From positions 1 to 49,230 of the forward strand of contig CAKOHV010000012.1 of NCBI GenBank assembly GCA_934086145.1: a DNA stretch of 49,230 nt, written 5' to 3'. The DNA is from an uncultured Bacilli bacterium (GTDB lineage Bacteria; Bacillota_I; Bacilli_A; RF39; UBA660). The notes under the pieces are model-generated. The model was not told where the DNA came from. It saw only the letters and a program-made list of their open reading frames with translations, and did no database searches. A program made the position numbers and the translations under genes. Below are positions 25,966 to 34,429 of the stretch, piece after piece (position 1 is the stretch's first letter; each line of letters begins with the position of its first letter).

Positions 25966-25995
25966 ATTATAACACATTTTTAATAATTTTAAATA
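25966..25995 (-). promoter_or_regulatory. Promoter of tRNA-Leu
   Basis: Minus-strand TATAAT (25971-25966) lies 12 nt before the tRNA 5' end, with a TG one base upstream; a TTTAAA about 16 bp further up is a weak -35. Confidence 0.55.
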
Positions 25996-26021
25996 TTTTT
26001 TTGAAATTTCCTGTAGATAAA

Positions 26022-26612
26022 TTAGTCAACGATTTTAACATCTAGAATATTTATTAAGTCAATAGCTTGTAAGGAGTTTATTTTTAAGCCTTTTATTGAA
26101 CGAGGAGCTACTCGAAGATTAGTAATATTACACTTACTAACATCTAAATTAGCTAAACTCATTTCACTAAATTCAGTTTTAGTAAAGTTAACGTTAAGTA
26201 ATGATGTTTTATCCAAGGTAGTATTAAAGAAAGTACTTTCACTAAAATCAGAATCTATAATAGATAATTCTTTAGTCTTAGTATCAACTATGTTAAGATA
26301 CTTGGCATTTGTATTTTGAATAGTTACTTTAGTAAAACGGCAATTATAAAAGCTTGCCCCAAGTAATTTAGAACTATCAATTATAATATTATGAAAACTA
26401 CATTCATTAAAGGTTGTATTAGATAAGTCACAATTCAAGAAGGTAGTTTTAGAAAATAAAACATTATCAAATTTACTATCTTTTAAATTACATTTAGTAA
26501 AAGTACTATTATCAATAGATTTATTAGTTATTGTTAATTGGTCTAATTCTTGGTTAAGAAATTCACCATATTTTAAGTCTTCATCAGGAATAATCAGTAA
26601 TTCTTTATTCAT
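26022..26612 (-). CDS. Pentapeptide-repeat-like protein
   Basis: 196 residues made of repeating five-residue steps of the A(D/N)LXX type with F/L at the centre (STFTKCNLKDSKF, LSNTTFNECSF, SDFSESTFFN, VNFTKTEFSEM). These stack into a right-handed beta-helix. The start overlaps the end of scpB by 8 bp, so it is co-translated with the condensin genes. The role is unknown; pentapeptide helices can mimic DNA and protect gyrase, but linkage to scpAB does not prove that here. Confidence 0.75.
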   Translation of the reverse strand: MNKELLIIPDEDLKYGEFLNQELDQLTITNKSIDNSTFTKCNLKDSKFDNVLFSKTTFLNCDLSNTTFNECSFHNIIIDSSKLLGASFYNCRFTKVTIQNTNAKYLNIVDTKTKELSIIDSDFSESTFFNTTLDKTSLLNVNFTKTEFSEMSLANLDVSKCNITNLRVAPRSIKGLKINSLQAIDLINILDVKIVD

Positions 26613-27183
26613 TTATATCACTTTTGTCTTCTTTATAAATTGATGTAAATAATTCTTTATCTTCGTCATCATCGTTTTCTACTTCGGTTATTTTAGGTAA
26701 TGAGTTTAGGGAAGATAAGCCAAAGTAATCTAAAAATTCACTTGTTGTAGCATATAAGTTAGGGCGACCAGCCATTGTACTTTTGCCTGCTTCTTTGACA
26801 AGACCTTTAGCAACTAGTTTTCTTAAAATATGAGCACAGCTGACACCACGCATTTCATCGATTTCAACTCGTGTAATTGGTTGATTATAAGCAACGATTG
26901 CTAAGGTTTCAAGGGCGGCTTGTGATAAGGTGTTATTTTCAGGATTTTCAATTAATTTACGATAGTATTCTTTATGTTCTTTTTTGGTAGTAAGCTTAAA
27001 GGCATCACCTAAGTAACTAATTCTTATTCCATGAGCAGAGCTTTCATAAGATTGTTTTAATTCTAATAATAATTTTTTAGCTTCATCAACAGAAATTGAT
27101 AAAATGTCGCAAATCTGATTTAGAGTAATTCCCTCATCACCAACAACAAATAAAATACCTTCTAAAACACCTAATAAATCCAT
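26605..27183 (-). CDS. scpB: Segregation and condensation protein B
   Basis: 192 residues, normal for ScpB, a dimer with two winged-helix domains that binds ScpA and bridges SMC heads for chromosome condensation and segregation. The family block NTLSQAALETLAIVAYNQ and the following RVEIDEMRGV are clear. Its ATG overlaps the scpA stop (TAATG). Good GAGGGA site. C-terminal acidic tail (DDDEDKE). Confidence 0.96.
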   Translation of the reverse strand: MDLLGVLEGILFVVGDEGITLNQICDILSISVDEAKKLLLELKQSYESSAHGIRISYLGDAFKLTTKKEHKEYYRKLIENPENNTLSQAALETLAIVAYNQPITRVEIDEMRGVSCAHILRKLVAKGLVKEAGKSTMAGRPNLYATTSEFLDYFGLSSLNSLPKITEVENDDDEDKELFTSIYKEDKSDINE

Positions 27184-27917
27184 TATTGTTCCCTCTTTTC
27201 TATAATGATAGGACTAAAATTATCTTCTTGAAGCAATGTTATTTCATCATTTTTAGTCATTTCTAAAATAGATAAAAAAGTAACAACGATATTTTCTTTA
27301 CTAAATTCATCAAATAATTCAAAAAATTCGATTTTTTGACGATTATTTAATAATTTTCTAATACTCTTTATTTGATCATCTATACTCAATTCTCTTTTGG
27401 TAATTTTAGTCTTTAAAGGGCGTTCAAGTTTTTTTCTTTTTAAATACCCATTATAAGCATTTAGTAAATCATTTAAATCAAATTCACCCTTTGGTAATTT
27501 ATCAACTTCAATATAACTTTTTAAAGATTCTGGTAATTTAGTATACACTTCCATACGCTTTTCTTCAAGCTCTGACAAATTTTTTGTTAATTCTTTATAT
27601 TTTTCATACTCTAATAATTTATTGCGTAAGTCTTCTTCGGAATTGATACTAAACTCATCTTCATTTTCTTTATTATCTTCTTCATCGTGACGATTTATAA
27701 GTAACTTACTTTTTAAATGAATTAATTCAGCAGCCATTACTAAGTATTCACTAGCGACATCAATATTTTGTTCTTCCATTGAATGAATAAAGTCTAAATA
27801 TTGTTCAATAATTTCACGAACATTAATTTCATAAATGTCTAATTTGGATTCTTTAACTAAATGAAGTAATAAATCTAAAGGGCCTTCAAAGTCAGAAACG
27901 CAAAAATTATAAGTCAT
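27183..27917 (-). CDS. scpA: Segregation and condensation protein A (kleisin)
   Basis: 244 residues. The N-terminal kleisin helix block FEGPLDLLLHLVKESKLDIY and the C-terminal winged helix (ending near IVVTFLSILEMTKN) are characteristic. ScpA bridges SMC head domains in the MukBEF/SMC-ScpAB condensin. First of scpA-scpB-pentapeptide gene, with overlapping ends, and 11 bp downstream of the preceding membrane-protein gene, so the operon may begin there. Confidence 0.97.
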   Translation of the reverse strand: MTYNFCVSDFEGPLDLLLHLVKESKLDIYEINVREIIEQYLDFIHSMEEQNIDVASEYLVMAAELIHLKSKLLINRHDEEDNKENEDEFSINSEEDLRNKLLEYEKYKELTKNLSELEEKRMEVYTKLPESLKSYIEVDKLPKGEFDLNDLLNAYNGYLKRKKLERPLKTKITKRELSIDDQIKSIRKLLNNRQKIEFFELFDEFSKENIVVTFLSILEMTKNDEITLLQEDNFSPIIIEKREQ

Positions 27918-27928
27918 ATTTTATCATC

Positions 27929-29032
27929 CTAACTACAAGTATATCCAAGAGAGGTTATTTCATATGCTACAACTTTACTTTTTTCGTTATAACGGAAAAG
28001 TTTATATTGCTTTAAAGACGTCAATTTATTACTTTGAATTGTTTTCATATCAAAAATATTAGTTATGCTATAACCATCAATACTTTCAACAAGTGTTGAG
28101 TCAATTCCATCAATTTCTTTAAGTTTTGAAGAATATTCTCTGGCTTGATTTAATAAAGTATCATAATTAGAATCACTTAATTCATTACCATAACTATTTT
28201 CAATTTTAACTAATAAGTCATTTTTAAAGTAATAAGTTATTTTATCATTATCTAATGTACATTTTAGTAATTTGTACTCTCCCTCAGTATCAATTATTTC
28301 TTTTTTTGGATAATCGGCTATTGATTTTTCTACTAATTTAAATTGATTAGCTTTCTTATAGGCTTTCTCAGATATTACAACAGAAAATTCACGTGATTGT
28401 TTGGCAGCTAATATATCAAAAGATTGAATTAAAGAATCACTAATGTATGAGTCGTTATCATAAAATTCAATATAATATTTTTTATCAAAGTTATAATTAT
28501 TTTCACTATCATTAATAAGTGTAAAATTTAATATATAATGGCCATCTTCCTGACTCATATTAGGATTTTTGATTGATAAATTATCAATAGTGGCACTATC
28601 ATAGCCTAAATTAAAACTATAAAAAGGACTTTCATTTGGTTCCGTTTTCGTATCATCATCTTCGTCAGTTGGCTTGGTGTTTGGGGTAACAATTTGGGCT
28701 GGTAAAAAATATTTATTTATATATTTGTTTACGTAGCTACTAATAGTCGGTAAATTAACGGCAAAGCCAATAATAATAGCAAAAAAGACAATTACTCCAA
28801 AAGGATTAGCATCTTTTTCTGGTTTTATTTGATAGATAACTTTCTCTTCCCCATTAAATGCACTGGTTTGATTAGGAAGTTGTGTTTCATCAATTTGAGC
28901 ATTGGTAGCCGATTGCTCAAGCGGTGTAGAAGTCAAAGTTTCATTACCTAATTGCCCATTTTCTGGACTAGTCATATTGTTACTTACTGGTGAAGTAACG
29001 GTATCTTGTGATTTATTAGCGTTATTATCCAT
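27929..29032 (-). CDS. Single-pass membrane protein with extracytoplasmic domain
   Basis: 367 residues: Asn/Thr/Gln-rich cytoplasmic head (~1-75), one TM helix (~78-95, FGVIVFFAIIIGF), an acidic linker and a ~230-residue outer domain with a FxIxG-like beta fold (HYILNFTLINDSENNYNFD) then a mixed C-terminal part. No known family. The plan (disordered N-terminus, one helix, large outer domain) recurs in the two large proteins at 44509 and 46764, but no clear sequence match is seen. ATG after AAGGGATAAT. Directly upstream of scpA. Confidence 0.6.
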   Translation of the reverse strand: MDNNANKSQDTVTSPVSNNMTSPENGQLGNETLTSTPLEQSATNAQIDETQLPNQTSAFNGEEKVIYQIKPEKDANPFGVIVFFAIIIGFAVNLPTISSYVNKYINKYFLPAQIVTPNTKPTDEDDDTKTEPNESPFYSFNLGYDSATIDNLSIKNPNMSQEDGHYILNFTLINDSENNYNFDKKYYIEFYDNDSYISDSLIQSFDILAAKQSREFSVVISEKAYKKANQFKLVEKSIADYPKKEIIDTEGEYKLLKCTLDNDKITYYFKNDLLVKIENSYGNELSDSNYDTLLNQAREYSSKLKEIDGIDSTLVESIDGYSITNIFDMKTIQSNKLTSLKQYKLFRYNEKSKVVAYEITSLGYTCS

Positions 29033-29301
29033 ATTATCCCTTCATTCTTTCATAGTAATTATAGCAAAAATTATCATATTTTAAAACAAAAAACTTGCTT
29101 AGTAAAACAATGTTCAAAGTTAACTTTTTTATAGTTTGAATTCTTGGAAAGCAATAAGTAGTTTTTTTAATATTAACTAATGATGGAACTAATTAAATCG
29201 ACTAGTCTATGACCAGAAACAATGTAAGGTAAGACATATAAATTTAGTGGCTAAGTCAAAAATGATAGTATAATAATAGAAAATAATTTTTTTCATAAGA
29301 A

Positions 29302-29343
29302 AAAGTGTAATAGGCACTACAGTAATATAGTTTATTACACTTT
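29302..29343 (-). terminator. Terminator of the spoVA cluster
   Basis: AAAGTGTAATA (29302-29312) and TATTACACTTT (29333-29343) form a perfect 11-bp stem ending in a T-rich tract on the minus strand, ~20 bp past spoVAE. The rest of 29033-29360 shows no gene. Confidence 0.7.
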
Positions 29344-29360
29344 GTTATTGGATACAAAAG

Positions 29361-29711
29361 TTAGTCTTTAACATTGAAAATTAGGGAGAACATAAAGCCA
29401 AAGAAGACAGCACTAGTTATTCCGGTACTAGTAGTTGAAAGTAAATTAGCAAACATACCAATGAAGCCATCTTTTTGGAATCCTTCAAAAGCAGCTTTGT
29501 ATAAGGCATTACCAAAAGAAGTTATAGGAATTGAGGAACCAATTGTTGAAAACTCAGTTATATATTGATATAAGCCTAAGAAGGATAAAATTGCGCCAAG
29601 ACAAACTAAGATTGAAGTTACGTGACCAGGAGTTAATTTAGTATTGTCTAAAATAATTTGACCAAGTAAGCAAACAAGACCACAAGTTATAAAAGCATTT
29701 ACATATGTCAT
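29361..29711 (-). CDS. spoVAE: Stage V sporulation protein AE
   Basis: 116-residue membrane protein with four hydrophobic stretches; it matches SpoVAE/AEB, part of the spore inner-membrane channel that takes up and releases dipicolinic acid. Conserved PITSFGNALYKAAFEGFQKDG motif is seen (positions ~79-99). ATG overlaps the spoVAD TGA (ATGA). Confidence 0.93.
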   Translation of the reverse strand: MTYVNAFITCGLVCLLGQIILDNTKLTPGHVTSILVCLGAILSFLGLYQYITEFSTIGSSIPITSFGNALYKAAFEGFQKDGFIGMFANLLSTTSTGITSAVFFGFMFSLIFNVKD

Positions 29712-30682
29712 TTAATCACCTCGATACTTATAGCATGGGTTATGGCAGGAATTGATTTTTTTAAGTTAACCATTAAAGGATTATGTAGTGAACCTGTTGC
29801 TAATAAAAGGATTTTCTTATGTTTTTTTTCAGGTAGTAGTTTATTAAATAATATTAAAGGCATGACAACTGGTCCACTACCTCCTTGATTAGTGTTTTGG
29901 TCTTCTTTATATAGAATACTAGCAGCATCAAAGTAATTAGGTAAACTATAGTTATAATCAGTTTTGATTAAACGTTGAAAGATTTTACTACCTAAAAGAC
30001 CAAGATCGCCAGTTACAACAACATCATAATAATTGATGTCTCTTTGTAAATCAGTAAGATGTTCATGAAGAGTTAAAGCGGCACTAGGAGCCATAACAGC
30101 TCCCATATTAGCCGCATCTTTGACACCATAATCGACAACCTTACCAATAGTAGCAGACTCAATTTTATAAGATGTCTTTTCATTGGTTAACAGACAAGCG
30201 GCACTTCCCGTTGTTGTAAAGGTTGAGTAAAGTTTACGAACTGCTCCATATTCAATAGGAAAACGATATTGGCGCTCGGCATTTAAATTATGACTTGAAG
30301 TAATACTAATACCATTTTTTATAATCTTAGCTTCAAGAAAGTTAGCCAATATTAAGATAGATTCATTAAATGTTGAACAGGCATTATAGACTCCTAAAAA
30401 AGGAATTTTTTTATTGGCTAAATTATAACTAGTAATAACTGATTGATCAATAAGATCACCACCAATAACTAAGTTAATATCAGAAGCGGTTAATTTGTTT
30501 TTTTTCATTAAATTACTTAAACAATAATTTTGCATTTTTATCTCAGCATCTTCAAGTGTTGGTTCTTCATAATAATAATCTTTGATATAATTAGGAAATT
30601 TGATATTACCTTCTTTTTCTTTTGGGCCAACAATTGTAGTATAATCTTTTATATAAACATCATTATAGCGAAAACTAGCCAT
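29708..30682 (-). CDS. spoVAD: Stage V sporulation protein AD
   Basis: 324 residues with a thiolase-like fold. SpoVAD is the DPA-binding subunit of the SpoVA channel on the spore inner membrane. The GVYNACSTFNES block (Cys102) and the C-terminal MLPL-like segment VMPLILFNKLLP are family features. It overlaps both neighbours (spoVAC end, spoVAE start), showing tight coupling. Ends at TGA. Confidence 0.95.
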   Translation of the reverse strand: MASFRYNDVYIKDYTTIVGPKEKEGNIKFPNYIKDYYYEEPTLEDAEIKMQNYCLSNLMKKNKLTASDINLVIGGDLIDQSVITSYNLANKKIPFLGVYNACSTFNESILILANFLEAKIIKNGISITSSHNLNAERQYRFPIEYGAVRKLYSTFTTTGSAACLLTNEKTSYKIESATIGKVVDYGVKDAANMGAVMAPSAALTLHEHLTDLQRDINYYDVVVTGDLGLLGSKIFQRLIKTDYNYSLPNYFDAASILYKEDQNTNQGGSGPVVMPLILFNKLLPEKKHKKILLLATGSLHNPLMVNLKKSIPAITHAISIEVIK

Positions 30683-31103
30683 TTAAAACAACCTTCACTA
30701 ACGTTAGGGTTACCGCAAAAACAATTCCATAAAGCAATACAGAACCAGCTAACTTAAAGGCATTGGAACCCATGTTTAAGAACCCTTCTCTTTTATAATC
30801 AATGATACAACTAGCAACAGAATGAGCAAACCCAGTAATAGGAATGATTAAACCACATTTTAATTTACTAAAAAGATTATCGGCAAAACCTAGAGCTGTA
30901 AAAAAAGCCGTTATAACAATTAAGATTAGCAAAGTAAAGGAAATAGCCAAATCTTTTTGATAATAGACGAGCATTTTCAAATAAATGAAATTACTAACTA
31001 AACCAATAACTCCTCCGACGACAAAAGCAATTAACATAGTTGCCAATTTATTTTCTTTAGGAGTTAATTCTTCAACTAATTGCTGATATTTTTTCTTATT
31101 CAT
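30675..31103 (-). CDS. spoVAC: Stage V sporulation protein AC
   Basis: 142 residues, N-terminal YQQLVEELTPKENKL followed by four TM helices. SpoVAC is thought to act as the mechanosensitive part of the DPA channel. Strong GGAGGC site; 24 bp downstream of the sigma-factor gene and overlapping spoVAD, so sigma-spoVAC-spoVAD-spoVAE is one operon. Confidence 0.94.
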   Translation of the reverse strand: MNKKKYQQLVEELTPKENKLATMLIAFVVGGVIGLVSNFIYLKMLVYYQKDLAISFTLLILIVITAFFTALGFADNLFSKLKCGLIIPITGFAHSVASCIIDYKREGFLNMGSNAFKLAGSVLLYGIVFAVTLTLVKVVLNG

Positions 31104-31127
31104 ATTACGCCTCCAGTCTTATTATGA

Positions 31128-31769
31128 CTAGGAAGCAAGATAATTATACATTTTATTTAAGCTCTTTTTTTCATAGCGAGAAACTTTTACTTGTGACAAA
31201 CCCAGTATCTTAGCAGTTTCACTTTGGGTATAATCTTTAAAGTAACGATAATTAATAATTTGTTTTTCTTCTTGGTTAAGGACATTTAAAGAATCTCTAA
31301 CATCAATCATATTATCTTTAGATATAGCATCATCATTGCTTATCATTTCATATAATGGTCGTTCTTCTTCTAAATCAAGACTCATAATAGTATTAGTACT
31401 TTGGTATATTAAAGCAATGGTTGCTTCAGGTATTTCTAAGTATAGAGATAACTCTTCACTGGAAGGAAGACGTTCTAATTTTTGAGCTAATAAATACTTT
31501 GTTTGTTCAATCTTTTTATATAATTTTAAGACATCTTTATTTAATTTGATTGAACGAAGGCTATTAGCTAATTCGTACATTTCCCCATAAATGTAAGGAT
31601 ATGCATAAGTTGTAAATTTACTAGTAGCATCTTGATGATAGTTATTGTAGGCTTTAATAAGACCAATTACCCCAGCTTGATATAAGTCTTCTTTAGGAAT
31701 GTCATAAAACTTAGTTGTTAATTTATAAATAAGTTTTTCATGTAATGCTATTATTTGTTCTATTTCCAT
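31128..31769 (-). CDS. Forespore-type sigma-70 factor (SigF/SigG group)
   Basis: 213 residues. Region 2 (EDLYQAGVIGLIKAYNNY, then FTTYAYPYIYGEM) and region 4 (LNQEEKQIINYRYFKDYTQ followed by an SQVKVSRYEK recognition helix) are intact. SigF and SigG of B. subtilis are ~255-260 residues; here the N-terminal ~40 residues before region 2 are missing, and no anti-sigma genes (spoIIAA/AB) are adjacent. Location directly upstream of spoVAC suggests it drives, and may autoregulate, the spoVA operon. F versus G cannot be decided by eye. Confidence 0.85.
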   Translation of the reverse strand: MEIEQIIALHEKLIYKLTTKFYDIPKEDLYQAGVIGLIKAYNNYHQDATSKFTTYAYPYIYGEMYELANSLRSIKLNKDVLKLYKKIEQTKYLLAQKLERLPSSEELSLYLEIPEATIALIYQSTNTIMSLDLEEERPLYEMISNDDAISKDNMIDVRDSLNVLNQEEKQIINYRYFKDYTQSETAKILGLSQVKVSRYEKKSLNKMYNYLAS

Positions 31770-31856
31770 ATTATCACCTGTTACATAGAATATAGAGTTA
31801 TTTTAAAAATTTTTAAACAGGTTCGACAGAATAAGAAAAAAGAAGATGGCATAAAT

Positions 31857-31884
31857 AAAAAAAGACTGTAAATATTATTACAGT
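31857..31884 (-). terminator. Terminator of the 31887 gene
   Basis: ACTGTAA (31865-31871) and TTACAGT (31878-31884), followed on the minus strand by a seven-T run, 3 bp past the stop. Confidence 0.75.
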
Positions 31885-31886
31885 AC

Positions 31887-33272
31887 TTATTTAGTATCAA
31901 TTATATAAGGGTTTTCTTTAGAGCCTTGGCCAGATACGGAAGTTGTTGATTCAATATTAATTACAGGACGAACATTAAGCGTTTGGGTAGTTGTTGTTTC
32001 AAGTAATTGACCATCAGCGGCAACATAGTATACGTAAGCACGATAGTTATAATACTCAGCTGGGCTCATTGTAAAGTAATCATAACCAGTATATAAATAG
32101 TAATTGTAATTAGCTATGCCACTCACACCGCCAGCAAAAGCAACTTCATCAGCACTAAGTAAGCCAATTTTTTCTTTGTAGGTTCCACCAAAGTCATTAT
32201 TTGTTTCAGGGCAAATTAAGCTAGGCGCTTTAGTAGCGGTTAATCTTTGATAGCTACCGAAGTAAGTATGGTAGTTTTGGACCGTTGTTGATGAATCATT
32301 ACATAGTGAAGAAGAAGCAACAAAATTATCAAAACCTTTAGCAACAATATTATTGTTATACCATTCTTGTAAATAGTTAGAAATGTCATTATTAATGGGT
32401 TCATTATTATAGATATATTTTAAGCCAGTATAATCAATAGCTGTGCTATTTTTACTATAAATAGTAGGACCAATTGAGTTATCTAAGACAAGACGAACAG
32501 TTTTATCACCATTAATACGGACAATACGCCATAAGTTGTCAGCAAATAAAACATAGTTGTTTTGAACATTACCACGATAATAATATACTTCCCCATCGTT
32601 ATCTGTGGTTTTATTTAAGCCTTCGTCTAAAGTAGCTACAGCAGCTAAATTAGGAGCAGCTTTATTATCATCAGGACGATCATAGGATAAAATAGTTTCA
32701 CTAAAAGTTGGTTTAATTGAAGACTCAGTATCGATCAATTCAAATTTAGCATTAAAATACTCTTCTGGTTTAATATTAGGAGTTTTCTTTTCATTAAACC
32801 ATAATTTTATATTAGTTCGGACTGTTTCATTAGGATTTACTTTTACTAAGCCAATTAATTTACTCATTTTAATATCGGGATCAGTTGTTTTGGTACTAGT
32901 GAGACTATTATAGCTTATGACATTTTGTTCAATATTACCGCTAGCCGTAATAGTAAGACCATCCGTATTAATCGTATTTTGGTTAGTTATATTTAAACGT
33001 AATTGTAATTCTTTAGTATTAGAACAAATATTGGTTACAGTAATAGTCATCGGACTAGTTTCTTTACCATCCTCATTTACTAAGGGTTTGATGCCACTTT
33101 TTGCAATAGTATCACCATTTGAAAAATATATTTTAAAGCAATTAAGGGTTTCGGATTGTAATTTTTGCTCTTTTCTAGTAGAAATCCATAGACCATAACT
33201 GGTTGAAACAATTAAAGACAAAGTAAACATACAGCCGATAACGACTAAAGTTATAATATATTTTTTCTTCAT
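31887..33272 (-). CDS. Secreted or membrane-anchored surface protein
   Basis: 461 residues. An N-terminal hydrophobic signal/anchor (MKKKYIITLVVIGCMFTLSL, residues ~4-27), a beta-rich domain (~40-185) and a C-terminal domain with ADNLWRIVRINGDKTVRLVL and a final LNVRPVINI segment. The last two motifs recur in large surface proteins of gut Firmicutes (DUF6273-like), usually of unknown role. It sits between the sigma-factor gene and a phospholipase-like gene with its own terminator, so it is probably independent. No LPxTG motif. Confidence 0.6.
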   Translation of the reverse strand: MKKKYIITLVVIGCMFTLSLIVSTSYGLWISTRKEQKLQSETLNCFKIYFSNGDTIAKSGIKPLVNEDGKETSPMTITVTNICSNTKELQLRLNITNQNTINTDGLTITASGNIEQNVISYNSLTSTKTTDPDIKMSKLIGLVKVNPNETVRTNIKLWFNEKKTPNIKPEEYFNAKFELIDTESSIKPTFSETILSYDRPDDNKAAPNLAAVATLDEGLNKTTDNDGEVYYYRGNVQNNYVLFADNLWRIVRINGDKTVRLVLDNSIGPTIYSKNSTAIDYTGLKYIYNNEPINNDISNYLQEWYNNNIVAKGFDNFVASSSLCNDSSTTVQNYHTYFGSYQRLTATKAPSLICPETNNDFGGTYKEKIGLLSADEVAFAGGVSGIANYNYYLYTGYDYFTMSPAEYYNYRAYVYYVAADGQLLETTTTQTLNVRPVINIESTTSVSGQGSKENPYIIDTK

Positions 33273-33424
33273 TCTATCGGCTCCTTACTATCATTATCTT
33301 ATGTAATAAATATAATATATATGATTTATAGAGTCAATAATTTGTAAATAATTACGATAATTTTAAATTTTAACTTGACAGTTATCAAACAAATTGACAA
33401 CTTGATTGACGTATTTTGTTCGTA

Positions 33425-33449
33425 AAAAAAAGCCAAATATTATTATTTG
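33425..33449 (-). terminator. Terminator of the 33443 gene
   Basis: CAAATA (33434-33439) and TATTTG (33444-33449) with an eight-T run on the minus strand, overlapping the stop codon. Confidence 0.6.
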
Positions 33450-34072
33450 TCGTTAATTCTTAACATTTGAATGTCTTTAATAATATATTTAACACTGGCC
33501 GATATAAATTCAATAATATCATTGGTATTAAAAACAAACGTTTTTTCAGTTGTCGATTCTTTTATAATAAGACTCAATTTATCAATTAAAACGGGTAATT
33601 TATTAATGGGAATTTCCGTAATATTACTTTGTGGTAAAGAATACTCATTAAAGAAAATATCCAAGGATAAATTGTAATGTTCGATTAAATCAATGTTAAT
33701 ATTTGTATAATCATTGTAAATAACACTGCGAAGAGCCGAATATGTTAACGTTTTTTTGTCTTTATCATGTGTATAACGAGAAATATAAGCGTTAATATAA
33801 TCTCTAAACCAATATTTATCACTAAGAAGATGAATTAAGTAACCCATTGTAAATGGATTGTGTAAGTCTTGACGATACTTTCGTAAAAAATGGTCAATAT
33901 TAGGTAAATCATCCTCACTAGAATGATCAAGAAAATGAGAAATTTCTTTAGTTTCCCCAAGTTCTTTAGAAAGATCAGGAGCAATAGACCCTAGTAGAAG
34001 AGCACGCTCATCCATATGTAAATATTTATTAACTTCCTTTGCAATACATAAATGCATAATTGCTGATGCCAT
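33443..34072 (-). CDS. Zinc-dependent phospholipase C-like protein
   Basis: 209 residues with the N-terminal pattern of the Zn_dep_PLPC family: MASAIMHLCIAKEVNKYL, LLLGSIAPDLSK, then SHFLDH and a GYLIHLLSDKYW block. His and Asp residues in these positions bind metal in bacterial phospholipase C and related helical proteins. There is no signal peptide, so it is cytoplasmic and may not be a phospholipase. Good AGGTGATAAT site. Downstream of the small thioredoxin-like gene on the same strand. Confidence 0.7.
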   Translation of the reverse strand: MASAIMHLCIAKEVNKYLHMDERALLLGSIAPDLSKELGETKEISHFLDHSSEDDLPNIDHFLRKYRQDLHNPFTMGYLIHLLSDKYWFRDYINAYISRYTHDKDKKTLTYSALRSVIYNDYTNINIDLIEHYNLSLDIFFNEYSLPQSNITEIPINKLPVLIDKLSLIIKESTTEKTFVFNTNDIIEFISASVKYIIKDIQMLRINDK

Positions 34073-34117
34073 ATTATCACCTAATTCATTATAACATAGT
34101 CAGAACGATTTTGAAAA

Positions 34118-34357
34118 TCAATGATTTAACTTAATTAACTTAACAATTTCTTTAGTAGAAACTAACTTCCCTTCTATAGCCAAATTATCATTTATAAATA
34201 AACTGGGATATTCTTTTACTTTATATTTTTTTATAAGATCAGTACGATTAATATTAATTATCGTAACACCAAAATCAACATTATTAGCTGCTAATAAAAC
34301 ACGTTTTTTTAATTCTAAACCTTTTTCCGTATTGGGATCAATAATCTTAATATAAAT
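34118..34357 (-). CDS. Thioredoxin-fold-like small protein, ATT start
   Basis: 79 residues reading IYIKIIDPNTEKGLELKKRV, then NNVDFGVTIINI, YKVKEYPSLFIND and NLAIEGKLVSTKE. This is the order of small thioredoxin/MTH895-like proteins including the cis-Pro (YPSLFI), but there is no CxxC. The frame is closed by a TAA (34358-34360) just before an ATT at 34355-34357, with AAGGTGG 6 nt upstream. No ATG, GTG or TTG fits, so ATT seems to be the start, as in infC. The stop overlaps nothing; the gene is 45 bp upstream of the PLPC-like gene. Too short for routine gene calling. Confidence 0.55.
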   Translation of the reverse strand: MYIKIIDPNTEKGLELKKRVLLAANNVDFGVTIININRTDLIKKYKVKEYPSLFINDNLAIEGKLVSTKEIVKLIKLNH

Positions 34358-34429
34358 TTAAACCACCTTCTTTATAACTTAAGTAATAGTATTACTTGTT
34401 TATGAAGATATGATGAAATTAAAATGAAA

